NCBI GenBank assembly: GCA_963703655.1
Contig: CAVPFA010000003.1
Span: forward strand, 1-64,000
Reading direction: 5' to 3'
Source of the DNA: CAVPFA01 sp963703655
GTDB lineage: Bacteria > Actinomycetota > Acidimicrobiia > Acidimicrobiales > Bog-793
Length of the DNA: 64,000 nt
Positions 37,021 to 47,318 of the stretch are shown here, in pieces. Position 1 is the stretch's first letter, and every line of letters begins with the position of its first letter. A model generated the notes under the pieces. The model did no database searches. It was not told where the DNA came from and worked only from the letters and a program-made list of their open reading frames with translations. The position numbers and the translations under genes were made by a program.

Positions 37021-38566
37021 ATGAGGATCACTGCCACCGGGCACGCCGGCGTCTTCGTCGACACGGCGGCTGGAGGCGTCCTCTGCGACCCGTGGCGGTC
37101 CCCGGCGTACTTTGCGTCGTGGTTCCCCTTCCCGGACAACGGTGACGTCGACTTCGCCGCGTTCAAACCCGACTTCCTCTACATCTCGCATCTGCACAGG
37201 GACCACTTCGACCGGGAACTTCTCGCCCGGAGCGTGCCGAGGTCGACGACGGTGATCCTGCCGGACTTCCCGACCGATGAGCTCCACCAGGCATTGAGGG
37301 ATCTCGGGTTCTACTCGTTCGTCCACACGAGCAACGGCGAGCCGGTCGATCTCGACGGCCTCCGCGTGATGATCACCGCGATGGTCTCGCCCACCGACGG
37401 CCCGATCGGAGACTCTGCCCTGTCGCTCGACGACGGCGAGCAGCGGGTGCTCAACCAGAACGACGCCCGGCCGCCCGACCCTGAGCAACTCGTGGCGTTC
37501 GGCCCCTACGACGGGCACTTCCTCCAGTTCTCGGGCGCCATCTGGTGGCCCGTCGTCTACGACCTGCCGGAGGCGAACAGGCTCGAGTTCGCCAAGCGCA
37601 AGCGGATCAACGGGATGGCGCGTGCGCGCCGGTTCATCGACGCGGTCGGCGCCCGATACGTCTTCCCGACCGCCGGCCCACCCTGCTTCCTCGACGCCGA
37701 CCTGTTCGAGTACAACGACTTCTCGAACAGCCCGGACAACATCTTCCCGGACCAGACCGTGTTTCTCGACTACCTGGCTGACCAGCAGATCACCAACGGA
37801 CGACTCCTGATCCCCGGCAGCGTCGCGGAGCTCACGCCGGCGGGCTGCAAGGTCACCCACCCTCTCAGCGACGACGCGGTGCAATCGATCTTCAACTACA
37901 AGCGTTCCTACCTCGAGGCGTACGCCGAGCGGCAACGACCGCGACTCGAACGCGAGAAGGCCTCGTGGCCGAGCTACGACGGCGACCTGCTCGCCGCGCT
38001 GAAGGACTGGTGGGAGCCGCTGCTGGACCTCGCGGACCAGATCTGCGAAGGCGTCGGCGCCCCGGTGCTGTTGGACCTCGGGCGCGAGCAGATCGTCGTC
38101 GACTTCACGACGCGGCAAGGTGCGCAACTGGGAGGGCGAGGAGTGCCGGTACCGGTTCACCCTGGAGCACCGCCTCGTCGAAGCCCTGGTGGTGGAGCAC
38201 GAGGTCGACTGGGTCAACAGCCTGTTTCTCTCGATGAGGTTCCGTGCGCGACGGCGCGGCCAGTACAACGAGTACGTCTTCACCTTCTTCAAGTGCTTGT
38301 CGGCCGAGCGCATCTCGTATGCAGAGGGCTGGTACGCCGAACAGGCGAGCACCGACGACCTGGTCATGATCGGCGGCTACATGGTCCAGCGTCGTTGCCC
38401 GCACCTCAAGGCGGACTTGTCCCGCTTCGGCGCCGTGACCGACGGGGTGCTCGAATGCGGCATGCACGGATGGCGTTTCGACCTGGCGAGCGGCCGATGC
38501 CTGACCGCAGAGGGCCACGACATCGTTGCCGTGCCGGTCGAGGTGGCTGTAACCGAGCCGAGGTGA
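37021..38566 (+). CDS. MBL-fold / Rieske fusion (CMP-NeuAc hydroxylase-like), frameshifted
   Basis: About 515 residues. The N-terminal metallo-beta-lactamase fold has HLHRDHFD (HxHxDH), and a long middle domain contains ARYVFPTAGPPCFLDADLFE. After one indel near 38,118 a C-terminal Rieske domain binds [2Fe-2S] through RRCPHL (C-x-H) and LECGMHGWRF (C-x-x-H). This order resembles the bacterial relatives of CMP-N-acetylneuraminate monooxygenase, although there the Rieske domain is N-terminal. No sialic acid genes are near, so the substrate is unknown. The adjacent divergent flavin reductase is a plausible electron donor. Confidence 0.78.
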
Positions 38567-38603
38567 CGGTCATGTCTGCGGTCTCGGCAAGCGACTGGTC
38601 GGC

Positions 38604-40821
38604 TCAGGTCGCCCCGGTCTTCTCGGCGACGCGCTCCTCGCGGAACTTCCTCTTTGGGGCCGCGGGGATTCCCGACACCGGATAATCGTCGAGCCAGATC
38701 ACCAGCTCGTCGGGGGGCACCGGCCGGCTGATGTAGTAACCCTGGGCGACGTCGCAGCCGAACTGCGCAAGGCGCTCCATGATGGCCCGCGTCTCCACCC
38801 CTTCGGCCACGACCTCCAACCCGAGGTTGCGGCCGAGATCGATCGTCGAGCGGACGATGATCTCGTCCTCCTCTCGCGCGACCATGGCTGTCACGAACGA
38901 CCGGTCGATCTTGATCTCGTCGATCGGCAGGCGCTTCAGGTAGGCGAGGGACGAGTAGCCGGTGCCGAAGTCGTCGACCGAGAGGCGCAGGCCCATCGCG
39001 CCGAGACGGTCGAGCACGTCCTTGGTCCGGAGCGGGTCGTTCACGATGGAGCTCTCGGTGATCTCGAGCTTGAGCATCGTGGCAGGCATCCGCCATTTGC
39101 CGAGCAGCGCCGCGATCTCGCCAGGGAACGCAGGGTCGACCAGGTTCAGCATGGAGATGTTGACGGCGATGGGGAGGCGGCGCCCCTCGTCCGCCCAGGC
39201 TCGCCACTGCTGGCCGGCCTCGTTGACCACATACAGCGACAATGCCTTGATCAGGCTCGTCTCCTGCGCGACCGGGATGAAGTCGTCGGGCATGACGAGA
39301 CCACGCTCGGGGTGGTGCCAGCGGATCAAGGCCTCCACGCCGGCGATCCGGCCGGTGCGCACTGAGACCTTCGGCTGGTAGTGGAGCACGAGCTCGCCGT
39401 CCTCGATCGCGCGCCGAAGCTCGCCGATCAAGCGCGAGTCGTGTGGAGGCGTGCGTGTCGACCGACGCGTCGTAGAAGGCGTACCCGACGTTGGTGTCCT
39501 TCGCGACGTACATGGCTGTGTCGGCCCGCTGCAGCAGGCAGTCCACGTCCTCGCCGTCGCGCGGGTAACGGGCTATGCCGATGCTGACCTCGACGTTGAC
39601 GGGCAGTCCGTCGAGCGCGATCGACTGCTCGATCGCTCCACGAACGCGGCGGACGACTTCGAGCACCTGCATCCGCCGTGCTTGGGTCACTAGCACGGCG
39701 AACTCGTCCCCGCCGAGCCGGGCGATCGAGTCGCCCTCCCGGAGCGCGTCCTGGAGGCGGCGACTCACCTCCCGTAGCAGCAGATCGCCGCTCGCGTGGC
39801 CGAGGGTGTCGTTGACCTCCTTGAAGCGATCCAGGTCCATCATGAACACCGCAAGCTCGCTGCCGTCACGCGCGGCCGCCGAGATGGCCTGTACGACGCT
39901 GTCGTGGAAGTGGATCCGGTTCGGGAGCCCGGTAAGCGAGTCGTGCAGGGCCTGGTGGCGAAGCTGCCTCTCGGCGAAGTCGCGCGACTCCTCCGCCGCC
40001 TTCTGGCGCGTGATGTCGAGGATGACGCCGTCCAGCCATTGGCGCCTGCCGTCGGGGCCAACGACGGCTCGGCCGTGCTCGGCGATCCATCGTGGCTCCC
40101 CGCTGACGGGGATCAACCGGTATTCGAGGGAGTAAGAGGAGCCGCGCTCGAGAGCGTCGTCCACCTCCCGGATCACGTACGGGCGGTCGTCAGGGTGGAT
40201 GACCGAGCCGTAGGTGCGAACCTTGTTGTCGATGAAGTCGCTGGCGGGGTAGCCGACGAGGTCCTCGATGTGGTCGCTCATGAACTGCATCGTCCAGGTC
40301 TCGTCGCATGCGCAGCGATAGACCACGCCCGGGATGTTCGCGACGACGGAGCGGAAGTGCGCCTCGGTATCGCGCAGCTCCTCCTCGGTGCGCTTCCTCG
40401 GCGTGATGTCGAGGCAGTGGCCGTGCAGGGTGATCCGGCCGATGATGTCGGCGACCGGAAGGGCCTTGTCGTAGATCCATACGATGGCTCCGTCCCGGCC
40501 GACGAGACGGTACTCGCTGACAAGCGGTTCGCCCTTGGCGGCCGCTTCCTGGTGCTCCGCCAGGACCCGGTCCCGGTCGTCGGGGTGGAGCAGGCTCGAG
40601 AAGAGCTCCGGATCGTTGGCAACCTGCTCGGGGGAGACACCGAGAACCGCGGCACTGCGAACGCTGAGCTCGTTGATGAGGACCGGGATCCCCTCGGCTG
40701 TCCGGTAGGAGAGAACGAAGAACTGCTCGAAGACCGACCATGCCTCGATCGCGTCCTTGAGGGCCGCCGGGCTCGCGATCGCCGGTCCGAACGCGGGGCC
40801 AGGGGCCATCGGACTATTCAT
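38604..40821 (-). CDS. PAS-PAS-GGDEF-EAL c-di-GMP enzyme, frameshifted
   Basis: About 739 residues from ATG 40821. Two PAS/PAC units (about 30-155 and 155-280) end in LDITPRKR and LDITRQKA. GGDEF (about 290-450) has an intact RLGGDEFAVL and a DLDRFKEVNDTLGH. The EAL domain (about 465-715, after an indel near 39,445) has EALIRW, LEITESSIV, DDFGTGYSS, IKIDRSFV and VAEGVET. Both catalytic sites look active. It is cytosolic, with no membrane segment. The PAS domains probably sense redox or small ligands; no cofactor residue can be assigned with certainty. Confidence 0.9.
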
Positions 40822-40902
40822 CGCAGCCCTCACGCTGTATGCATCGACTCGAACCCTGCGCGACTTGAGCGCAATCCCTGGTCAGGGCCACCGCTTTGGA
40901 CC

Positions 40903-42346
40903 TCAGGGCCTCTCGAGCCATACACCTTGACGCGGGCCGTAGACCCGCTCGCGGATGGCGCCCACGGAGGCGTCGATGTCGGCGCCGAGCGGTCTGTCGC
41001 GCAGTACGGGAGGAAAGTGCTCGCGAACGAGCGAGACGAAGCGCGCGAGGCCGGCGGGCGGCTCTCGGTCCGTGACGTAAAGCGCCTGCGACCCGACCGC
41101 GGCGAGGATGGCCATCGCGGCATCGAAGCATTCGGCAGCGCGTTGCTGTTGCTCCCAGGCAAAGAAACTGGGTGCCGCGACGTCACTTTGAGCAAAGCCG
41201 CCGCTCGAGGGTGGGATGAGCGTCGGAGACGCAGCCCGGCGAGCTTCCTCGCCGATCCCCAGCTGGACGAAGTTCAGGTAGAAGAGGTGGACGTCGCCGG
41301 CGACGAGCTTGTCGGGCAGCAGCGACACCTCGTGGTTGAAGAGGTGGCCGCAATGACGCTCCGCCAGCAGGCAAAGGTCGGCCCACGAGGCGCTCAGGGC
41401 ATCGAGGGCGGGAGCTGCGGCGCCGTTGTGGAACCCGCCCGTGGAGAACGTCTGACCGAGCGGGTGCTCGGCGTCGGGCGGCACGTAGACGGGATTGTCC
41501 GTGACTGCCGCGAGGGAGGTGCGCGCCACCTCGGTCGCGTCGCGCGAGCGCCCGGTGCGCCTGCCCGAGCACCCGCGGCACGATGCGCCAGCTGACCGGG
41601 GTCTGATAGCTCCTCCGAGCTCCTCCAGCGCCTTCGAGTCGCGCTCGAAGAGCCTGGAGCGCCTCTGTTTCGGCGTCGTCGTTCCACAGTCCCTCGAGCG
41701 CGGACGAGTAGTTCTCGAGCGGAGCCTTGATGGCCTCGATCGAAAGCGCGAAGGCGTCGGCCGCGAGCTCGAGGCGCGCTCGGGCCGCCAGGACAGCGTC
41801 AGCGACCAGTGCCGCAGCGCACGGAGAGCCGTTGACGAGGGCGTTCATGGCCTTCGGCTCAGTCGCGAGAGCGCGAAGCGGCGCCATAAGATGGCCGAGC
41901 GGGATGATCTCGCCCGATCCTCCCTGGCCTTGGCTCGGCACCGGCGGGAGCCGTCGCCCGTCGAGAAGCTCGGCCACCGCCTGGGCCACCGAGGGATGCG
42001 CCGCCGCGTGGCCGCCTAGAAAGTTCGCGAGCCGAGCCAGGACGAACCCCCTCGTCACCCGCTCGGGCAGAGGCTCTCCGAACGCGAGCTGAAGATTGAG
42101 ATGCCGGGGCCGGTCGGCCGCGTTCCACTGGCCGGGCACGACCCGCTGCTTGGCCCATTCGCCACCACCGGTCGTCACCATGTACACGCTCAGATCCGGG
42201 CTCGACTCGATGAGCGCGAGGAACCCCTGATACGCCGCCGTCATCTCCGCGACGGCGTCCGGCGCGATCTCGACCATCTCGCCTTCCCACGCGACCCTCC
42301 GGTAGACGTCGAGGGTTATGTCGTGGCGGGAACGTAGGGTGACCAT
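40903..42346 (-). CDS. Aromatic amino-acid ammonia-lyase family (HAL/PAL-like), frameshifted
   Basis: About 480 residues. N-terminal IAPDAVAEMTAAYQGFLALI leads to the Tyr loop YMVTTGGG (Tyr 55). The MIO-forming region reads GGSGEIIPLGHLMAPL (Gly143-Ser144-Gly145) in place of the usual ASGDLAPLAH. After one indel near 41,530 come FSTGGFHNGAAAPALDALSA and HCGHLFNHEVSLLPDKL. QTPVSWRIVPRVLG matches the family's QDPYSLRC-type block. It would eliminate ammonia from an aromatic amino acid, but the changed MIO triplet and shorter length (HAL is about 500) make substrate and activity uncertain. It lies 194 bases downstream of the hendecad gene. Confidence 0.7.
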
Positions 42347-42540
42347 TGAACTGCGGGCCTGCCTTTCGCTGTCTCTGCCTCGGGTCGGGCCCTTGGCCGA
42401 ACCGCCTGTGGCTGCGGGTCGAGCGCCAGTCTTGTCGGATGCAAGCTTGCCAGCCCACCCGAGCCCCCGACAGCGCGGACAGCTGGAGGCTCGAGGCCGG
42501 CGGCGCGGCGCTCGGCGGTCCGGCCTGGTGTGGCGAGGTC

Positions 42541-43335
42541 CTAGGCGGGCTCGGCGGCCTTGGCCTGGGGCCCCGGGGCCGGCTCCTCGTCGCTGGCCTC
42601 GTCGGCGCTGTGGTCGCCCTCGGTCGAGTCGGGCCTCTCGGGAACTGCGCGCGGTGATGCGGGCTCCGAGAGCGCGACCTCGCTTCGCAGGGCGTCCTCG
42701 TAAGCCGCGGTTGCCGCGTTCATCGACTCGTCGTTCTCGGCGAGCGCTTCGTGAAGCTCGTCAGCCCGCTGGCGTGCGGCCTCCTGAAGCGCGTTCTCGT
42801 AGGCCGCGACCGCTGCCTTCAGCGCCCCGGCCCGCGTTACCCCGGCCGTGCGGATCGCCTCGGCTCTCGACAGGCCGGCCTGTCGGATCGTGTCAGCCCG
42901 AACGATGGAGCTCTCAGCGGCGAGCTCGGCTGCTCGCAAGGCCTCCTCGTAGGCGTGCTGTGCCGCGGCGAGCTCGGCCCGGTATGCCTCGTCGATCGCC
43001 CGGCTAGATGCCTCCTCTGCCTCCCGAAGCTCCTTGCCGTAGCGCGCTTCGGCCGCTTGCAGGGCTGCCGCACGCGCGCCCTCGGCTGCGCGCAGCGCTT
43101 CGTCGTGCTTGGCCGAGACACGACGAAGCATCTCGGCACGGGTGACGGTCGCGCTCCGGATGGCCTCGGCCCTCGCGACGGTGGCCGCCCTGATCACCTC
43201 GGCACGCTCACGCTCCGCGTCCGCGGCTTCGGTCGCGGCGCTCAGCGCCTCGTCGTGGGCGCGTTCGGCGACACGCAGGGCATCGTCCTCGGTCTTCGCG
43301 CCACCGTCCAGCCTGATGACATTGCTTGGCGGCAT
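42541..43335 (-). CDS. Hendecad-repeat alanine-rich coiled-coil protein (unknown function)
   Basis: 264 residues, no signal peptide or membrane helix. Residues 48-124 hold seven 11-residue units, with Ile/Leu at 48, 59, 70, 81, 92, 103 and 114. Residues 150-226 hold seven more, at 150, 161, 172, 183, 194, 205 and 216. A typical unit is IRSATVTRAEM or LQEAARQRADE. A small phase shift at 125-149 separates the blocks. Such an 11-residue period predicts a right-handed coiled coil. The last 45 residues are acidic and Pro/Glu-rich (disordered). I know of no named family. It lies between a MIO-lyase homologue and bpa on the same strand. Confidence 0.75.
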   Translation of the reverse strand: MPPSNVIRLDGGAKTEDDALRVAERAHDEALSAATEAADAERERAEVIRAATVARAEAIRSATVTRAEMLRRVSAKHDEALRAAEGARAAALQAAEARYGKELREAEEASSRAIDEAYRAELAAAQHAYEEALRAAELAAESSIVRADTIRQAGLSRAEAIRTAGVTRAGALKAAVAAYENALQEAARQRADELHEALAENDESMNAATAAYEDALRSEVALSEPASPRAVPERPDSTEGDHSADEASDEEPAPGPQAKAAEPA

Positions 43336-43533
43336 CCTCGCTCCTCCCTACTCCCGACTGTGTGGGCCTGCTCCGACATTGGGTGCGTGCTCGACATTGC
43401 GTGCCTGCTCCGGCATTGCCGTGGGGGGCGTCGGATCGGCCCACCTCGATTCTGGTGCAACCGGATGCCGCCATGGTCGCGCGCGATCTGGTCGATCGCG
43501 AGCGGGTCGCGCGCAGGCGCCCGGCGGCATGGC

Positions 43534-44091
43534 TCACAGGTACGGGGTCCGCGTATCGCCGGCCACGCTGTTGGGGTCTCTCGGCGGCCCTACGCCACGC
43601 ATCTGCTCGAGCTGGCGCTGTGTGGCCACTTGCTGAACGAACAGCGTCGCCTGAATGCCCTGGAAGAGGCCGGCGAGCCATCCGACGAGCTGCCCCTGGG
43701 CGACTCGGAGCTCGGCATCGCTGGGCGGGCTGTCGTCGAACGGGATCGCCAGCCGGTCGAGCTCCTCGGCCAGTTCCGGTGAGAGCGTCTCCTCGAGCTG
43801 TCGTATCGACTCGTGGTAGATCTCCTTCATTCTCTTGCGGCTGGCGTCGTCGAGCGGAGCAGCCCGCACCTCGTCGAGGAGCTGCTTTGCCATTGACGCG
43901 ATCCGCATCAGCTTTGCGGGCTGCGAGACCATTTCCGCCTCGTCAGAGGGACCAGGCTGGGCGATCTCGGTTGGCACGAGGACGCCCGAGATCGCTGGAA
44001 TTTCGTCGGGCGTAGCTGGGTCGGTACCCGTGTCGGCAGGTCGAGCGTCGGTCACCGCTGGAGCATCGGTCAGGGCTGGATTGTCGGTCAT
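43534..44091 (-). CDS. bpa: Bacterial proteasome activator (Bpa)
   Basis: About 185 residues from ATG 44091 (MTDNPALTDAP). A disordered N-terminus is followed by the family helical core: SQPAKLMRIASMAKQLLDEV, APLDDASRKRMKEIYHESIR, EETLSPELAEELDRLAIPFD and AELRVAQGQLVGWLAGLFQG. In Mycobacterium this protein forms a 12-mer that opens the 20S proteasome gate without ATP, using a C-terminal GQYL tail. Here the C-terminus is TRTPYL, so the terminal Tyr-Leu is kept and GQ is changed. Its presence implies a proteasome in this actinobacterium. Confidence 0.88.
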   Translation of the reverse strand: MTDNPALTDAPAVTDARPADTGTDPATPDEIPAISGVLVPTEIAQPGPSDEAEMVSQPAKLMRIASMAKQLLDEVRAAPLDDASRKRMKEIYHESIRQLEETLSPELAEELDRLAIPFDDSPPSDAELRVAQGQLVGWLAGLFQGIQATLFVQQVATQRQLEQMRGVGPPRDPNSVAGDTRTPYL

Positions 44092-44229
44092 GGCTGAATT
44101 CTGCCCGAAGCGGGCGCCGCCAGCGACGGGGCCCGTCTGGACGAAGGACGGGGCGACGCGCCGGGCCGGCTGGCAGGGCCGACGGTGCAACGCGCAGCGC
44201 CGAGACCCGGCCAGCGCGCCGGGCGAGGT

Positions 44230-46329
44230 TCAGCCCGAGAAACCTAGCTTGCCGATCACGGCCCGCTCCCGGCGATACGGCAGGGGTGTGCCGGGGGCGG
44301 ACGAGTCGATCTCGCGGCCAAGCCGGTGGCCGTCGAAGATGGCGTCAGCAGGGATCCTGGGCGCAACGCAGTCGCCTATGCGGTACAGCCCGACGATGCC
44401 CCAGCGCGCCAGGAGACCCGGATCTGCGACCAGCTCGCGATAGAGCCCGTCGTCCGACAGTCGTTGTGTCACGAGCACGATGCCGCTCGTCTCATAACGG
44501 ACCGGCTCTTCGAATTCGTCGAACCCGGCCACGTAATGATCCTCGATGCGGGTGATGGTCACCCCTGTTCGCATCGCCACGCCCCTGTCGTGAAGCCGCT
44601 GTCGCAACAGCGGCCCCTCCAGCGTCTGGTCGCATACCGGCGCCACCTGCGCCAGGCACGTCAAGAGCTCGACCTCGTAGCCCTCGAGGGCGAGGAGCTC
44701 GGCGACGCCGGACGCGACGAAATAGCCCTCGGCGTCGTAGACCAGCACGCGCTTTCCCGCCGGCCGTTTGCCTTCGACCATCACCTGCTCGGGCGTCAGC
44801 ACCAGACCAGGTGACTCGAGGGCACCGGCGATCGGTTTGTGGGAACCGGCACTCAGGCCGTCTCGCGCCCACGTCGACCCCGTGGCGAGGACGACAAGCT
44901 CGGCGCCGTACTCGAGGATTGCCGCCGCGTCGAGCTGGACATTGCGGATGACCTCGACGTTGGAGAGCCGGTCCAGCTGGATCGAGCGCCAGTTGACGAC
45001 CCTTGCCCACTCGCCGAGTCCCGGGAGCCGCGCGATCCAGCGCATCGAGCCACCGAGCTCGGTTCCGCCATCGACGAGATGGACGCGGTTCATACCGCGT
45101 TTGCCGAGCGTGATGGCGCATTCCAAGCCCGCCGGTCCCGCGCCTACCACGAGCACATCGAGGTCTGCGTTGGCCGCACGGCTGAAACGTTCGGGATGCC
45201 AGCCTCGGCGATACTCCTCTCCGGCGGTGGCGTTCTGGGTGCACCCGAGGTGGAACATGGTCTCGGCCTTCATGACGCAGACGTTGCAGCCGATGCACTC
45301 GCGCACCTCGTCGTAGCGGCCCTCCTCGATCTTCTTCGGCAGGAACGGGTCGGCGATCGACGGGCGAGCCGCACCGATGAGATCCCAGGCCCCGCTGCGC
45401 ACGATCTCGGCCATGAGGTCGGGGCTGGTGAGCCGCCCGACGCCGACGACGGGCTTTCGAGTCGCCTCCCGAACGCCACCGGTCCACTCCAACTGGTACC
45501 CCTCCTTGAAGAAACGTGACGCGCCCGAGTCCTTCGACCACTCCGTGATCGAGCCGATGTTCACGTCCCACAGGTCGACGAGGTCGTCGGCCGCGGCGAT
45601 GAACCTGATCGCCTCCTCGGGCTCGACACCGGCCGGCCCGAGAGCGGCGACCGAGATCCGGCTGGCTATGGCGCAGTCATGACCGACCGCCTCGCGGACG
45701 TCTCCCAACAGCTCCATCCAGAAACGGGCCCGGTTCTCGAAGCTTCCGCCGTATGTGTCGGTCCGGTGGTTGTAGAACGCCGACAGGAACTGCATGGGAA
45801 GGTACGAATGCCCGCCGTAGACATAGACGATGTCGAAGCCGACGTCGCGCGCACGCCGCGCGGCCTCGACCCACTCGCGCCGGATGCGGGTGATGTCATC
45901 GAGGTCCATCGTCTTGGGCACGAGGTGGTAGATGAAGTCGCTCGCGAGCTGAGACGGCGCCATCGGGGGCATCCGTGCCTCACCGCACAATGCATGCGCG
46001 CCGGAGTGGTGAAGCTCGATCGCGACGAGCGAGCCGAAGCCGTGTGCGCGCTCGCAGATAAGGCCGAGGTTGGCCGCATCGTCCACGTCCCACATCCGCG
46101 CCCCGATCGCAGGGCTCTCGTCCGACTCGATGCTGACCGGGGCGTACTCGGTCGACACGGCCGCCCACCCGCCCTCGGCCTTCGTCGCACGATGCTCGGC
46201 TTGGGAGAGCGGCTTGACCTCGCCGAATCCCGAGCAGTGCGGGACCTGGTAGAAGCGGTTGCGCAGAACCTTCGGCCCGATCGCGACTGGCTCGAAGAGG
46301 ATGTCGTGCCGCGGGTCCCGGCGTTGCAT
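44230..46329 (-). CDS. FMN/4Fe-4S/FAD oxidoreductase (trimethylamine dehydrogenase / 2,4-dienoyl-CoA reductase family)
   Basis: About 699 residues from ATG 46329. An OYE-type TIM barrel (about 10-345) begins ILFEPVAIGPKVLRNRFYQV and includes YVYGGHSYLPMQFLSAFYNH. A [4Fe-4S] motif follows (CIGCNVCVMKAETMFHLGCT), then FAD/ADP-binding domains with VLVVGAGPAGLECAITLGKR. The domain order matches TMADH, dimethylamine dehydrogenase, histamine dehydrogenase and bacterial 2,4-dienoyl-CoA reductase. The substrate is undecided. The neighbouring aminotransferase, permease and dehydrogenase make an amine substrate attractive but unproven. It is divergent from the HIBADH-family gene across an 18-bp tandem repeat. 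Confidence 0.88.
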   Translation of the reverse strand: MQRRDPRHDILFEPVAIGPKVLRNRFYQVPHCSGFGEVKPLSQAEHRATKAEGGWAAVSTEYAPVSIESDESPAIGARMWDVDDAANLGLICERAHGFGSLVAIELHHSGAHALCGEARMPPMAPSQLASDFIYHLVPKTMDLDDITRIRREWVEAARRARDVGFDIVYVYGGHSYLPMQFLSAFYNHRTDTYGGSFENRARFWMELLGDVREAVGHDCAIASRISVAALGPAGVEPEEAIRFIAAADDLVDLWDVNIGSITEWSKDSGASRFFKEGYQLEWTGGVREATRKPVVGVGRLTSPDLMAEIVRSGAWDLIGAARPSIADPFLPKKIEEGRYDEVRECIGCNVCVMKAETMFHLGCTQNATAGEEYRRGWHPERFSRAANADLDVLVVGAGPAGLECAITLGKRGMNRVHLVDGGTELGGSMRWIARLPGLGEWARVVNWRSIQLDRLSNVEVIRNVQLDAAAILEYGAELVVLATGSTWARDGLSAGSHKPIAGALESPGLVLTPEQVMVEGKRPAGKRVLVYDAEGYFVASGVAELLALEGYEVELLTCLAQVAPVCDQTLEGPLLRQRLHDRGVAMRTGVTITRIEDHYVAGFDEFEEPVRYETSGIVLVTQRLSDDGLYRELVADPGLLARWGIVGLYRIGDCVAPRIPADAIFDGHRLGREIDSSAPGTPLPYRRERAVIGKLGFSG

Positions 46330-46392
46330 GGCGCCGGAAGTCTCGCGTACCGCCTCGCTGGCGACCAATGGGCGATGCTGGGAATATCGGCG

Positions 46393-46428
46393 ACGGGACA
46401 CACCAACGAGACGGGACACACCAACGAG
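46393..46428. repeat. Perfect 18-bp tandem repeat, two copies, in divergent promoter region
   Basis: ACGGGACACACCAACGAG occurs at 46393-46410 and again, head to tail, at 46411-46428. It lies in the 111-base gap between divergent starts at 46329 and 46441. The second copy ends 12 bases before the HIBADH-family start. Confidence 0.65.
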
Positions 46429-46440
46429 AGGACGGGTGCG

Positions 46441-47313
46441 ATGGAACAGGTGCAGACCAGGCTCGCCGTGATCGGCCTTGGGACCATGGGCCGAGGGATG
46501 GCGAGCTCCGCGCTTCGGGCCGGAATCCCGCTCGTCGTGTGGAACCGTGAGCTCGAGGTTGCGCGCGCCTTCGGCGATCGTGGAGCGGTTGTCGCTCCGA
46601 CGGTCGCCGAAGCGGTCGCGGACGTCGACGTCGTCATCACCATGGTCACCGACTCGAACGCGATCAGGTCGATTGCTCTGGATCTCGGCATGTTGGACGC
46701 TCTTCGGGCAGGTGCGGTCTGGGCGCAGATGAGCACGATCGGTATCGAGGCGACCGAAGCGATGGCGTCGCTCGTCGGCGAGCGACGCGCCGACGTCTCG
46801 TTTCTCGACGCGCCCGTGTCCGGCAGCAAGGTTCCCGCAGAAGAGGGCAAGCTCACGATCTTCGCCTCGGGCACCGAGGACGTGCGTCCCATCGTCGAGC
46901 CGATCTTCGCAGCGATAAGCGAGCGCACGATGTGGCTCGGGCCGGTAGGGACCGGTTCACGGATCAAGCTCGTGAACAACACGCTCCTTGCCTTCGGCGC
47001 CGAAGGGGTGGCGAACTCGCTCGCGCTGGCACACCGGCTCGGACTGGACGCTCGCCAGGTCCTCGACGCCTTCGAAGCCGGCCCGTTGTTGTCGGCGTGG
47101 GAGACCGCCAAGATTCGGCGCATCGAGGGCGGCGACTACTCCCCCGAGTTTCCTCTCAAGCTGGCGCTCAAAGATGTCGGTCTCGCCTTGGAGCAGGGCG
47201 GCGCCGAACGCTTCGCGGTCCTTGCCGCTCTCGAACACGAGTGGGAGCAGGTCGTCGAGGAAGGCTTCGGCGATGAGGACATCACTGTCGTAACTCGGGC
47301 CCTCGAGGCCTGA
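46441..47313 (+). CDS. 3-Hydroxyisobutyrate dehydrogenase family oxidoreductase
   Basis: 290 residues. Rossmann motif VIGLGTMGRGMASSALRAGI, then FLDAPVSGSKVPAEEGKLTI (substrate loop), KLVNNTLLAFGAEGVANSLA (catalytic Lys) and FPLKLALKDVGLALEQG. It is a beta-hydroxyacid dehydrogenase using NAD(P). Substrates in this family include 3-hydroxyisobutyrate, tartronate semialdehyde and 3-hydroxypropionate. It is followed after 5 bases by the M24 gene, so they share a transcript. Confidence 0.88.
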   Translation: MEQVQTRLAVIGLGTMGRGMASSALRAGIPLVVWNRELEVARAFGDRGAVVAPTVAEAVADVDVVITMVTDSNAIRSIALDLGMLDALRAGAVWAQMSTIGIEATEAMASLVGERRADVSFLDAPVSGSKVPAEEGKLTIFASGTEDVRPIVEPIFAAISERTMWLGPVGTGSRIKLVNNTLLAFGAEGVANSLALAHRLGLDARQVLDAFEAGPLLSAWETAKIRRIEGGDYSPEFPLKLALKDVGLALEQGGAERFAVLAALEHEWEQVVEEGFGDEDITVVTRALEA

Positions 47314-47318
47314 ACGCC

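Noticed and set aside
46393..46428. CRISPR-like repeat
   Set aside because: Two directly adjacent copies with no spacer and no cas genes; treated as a promoter repeat.
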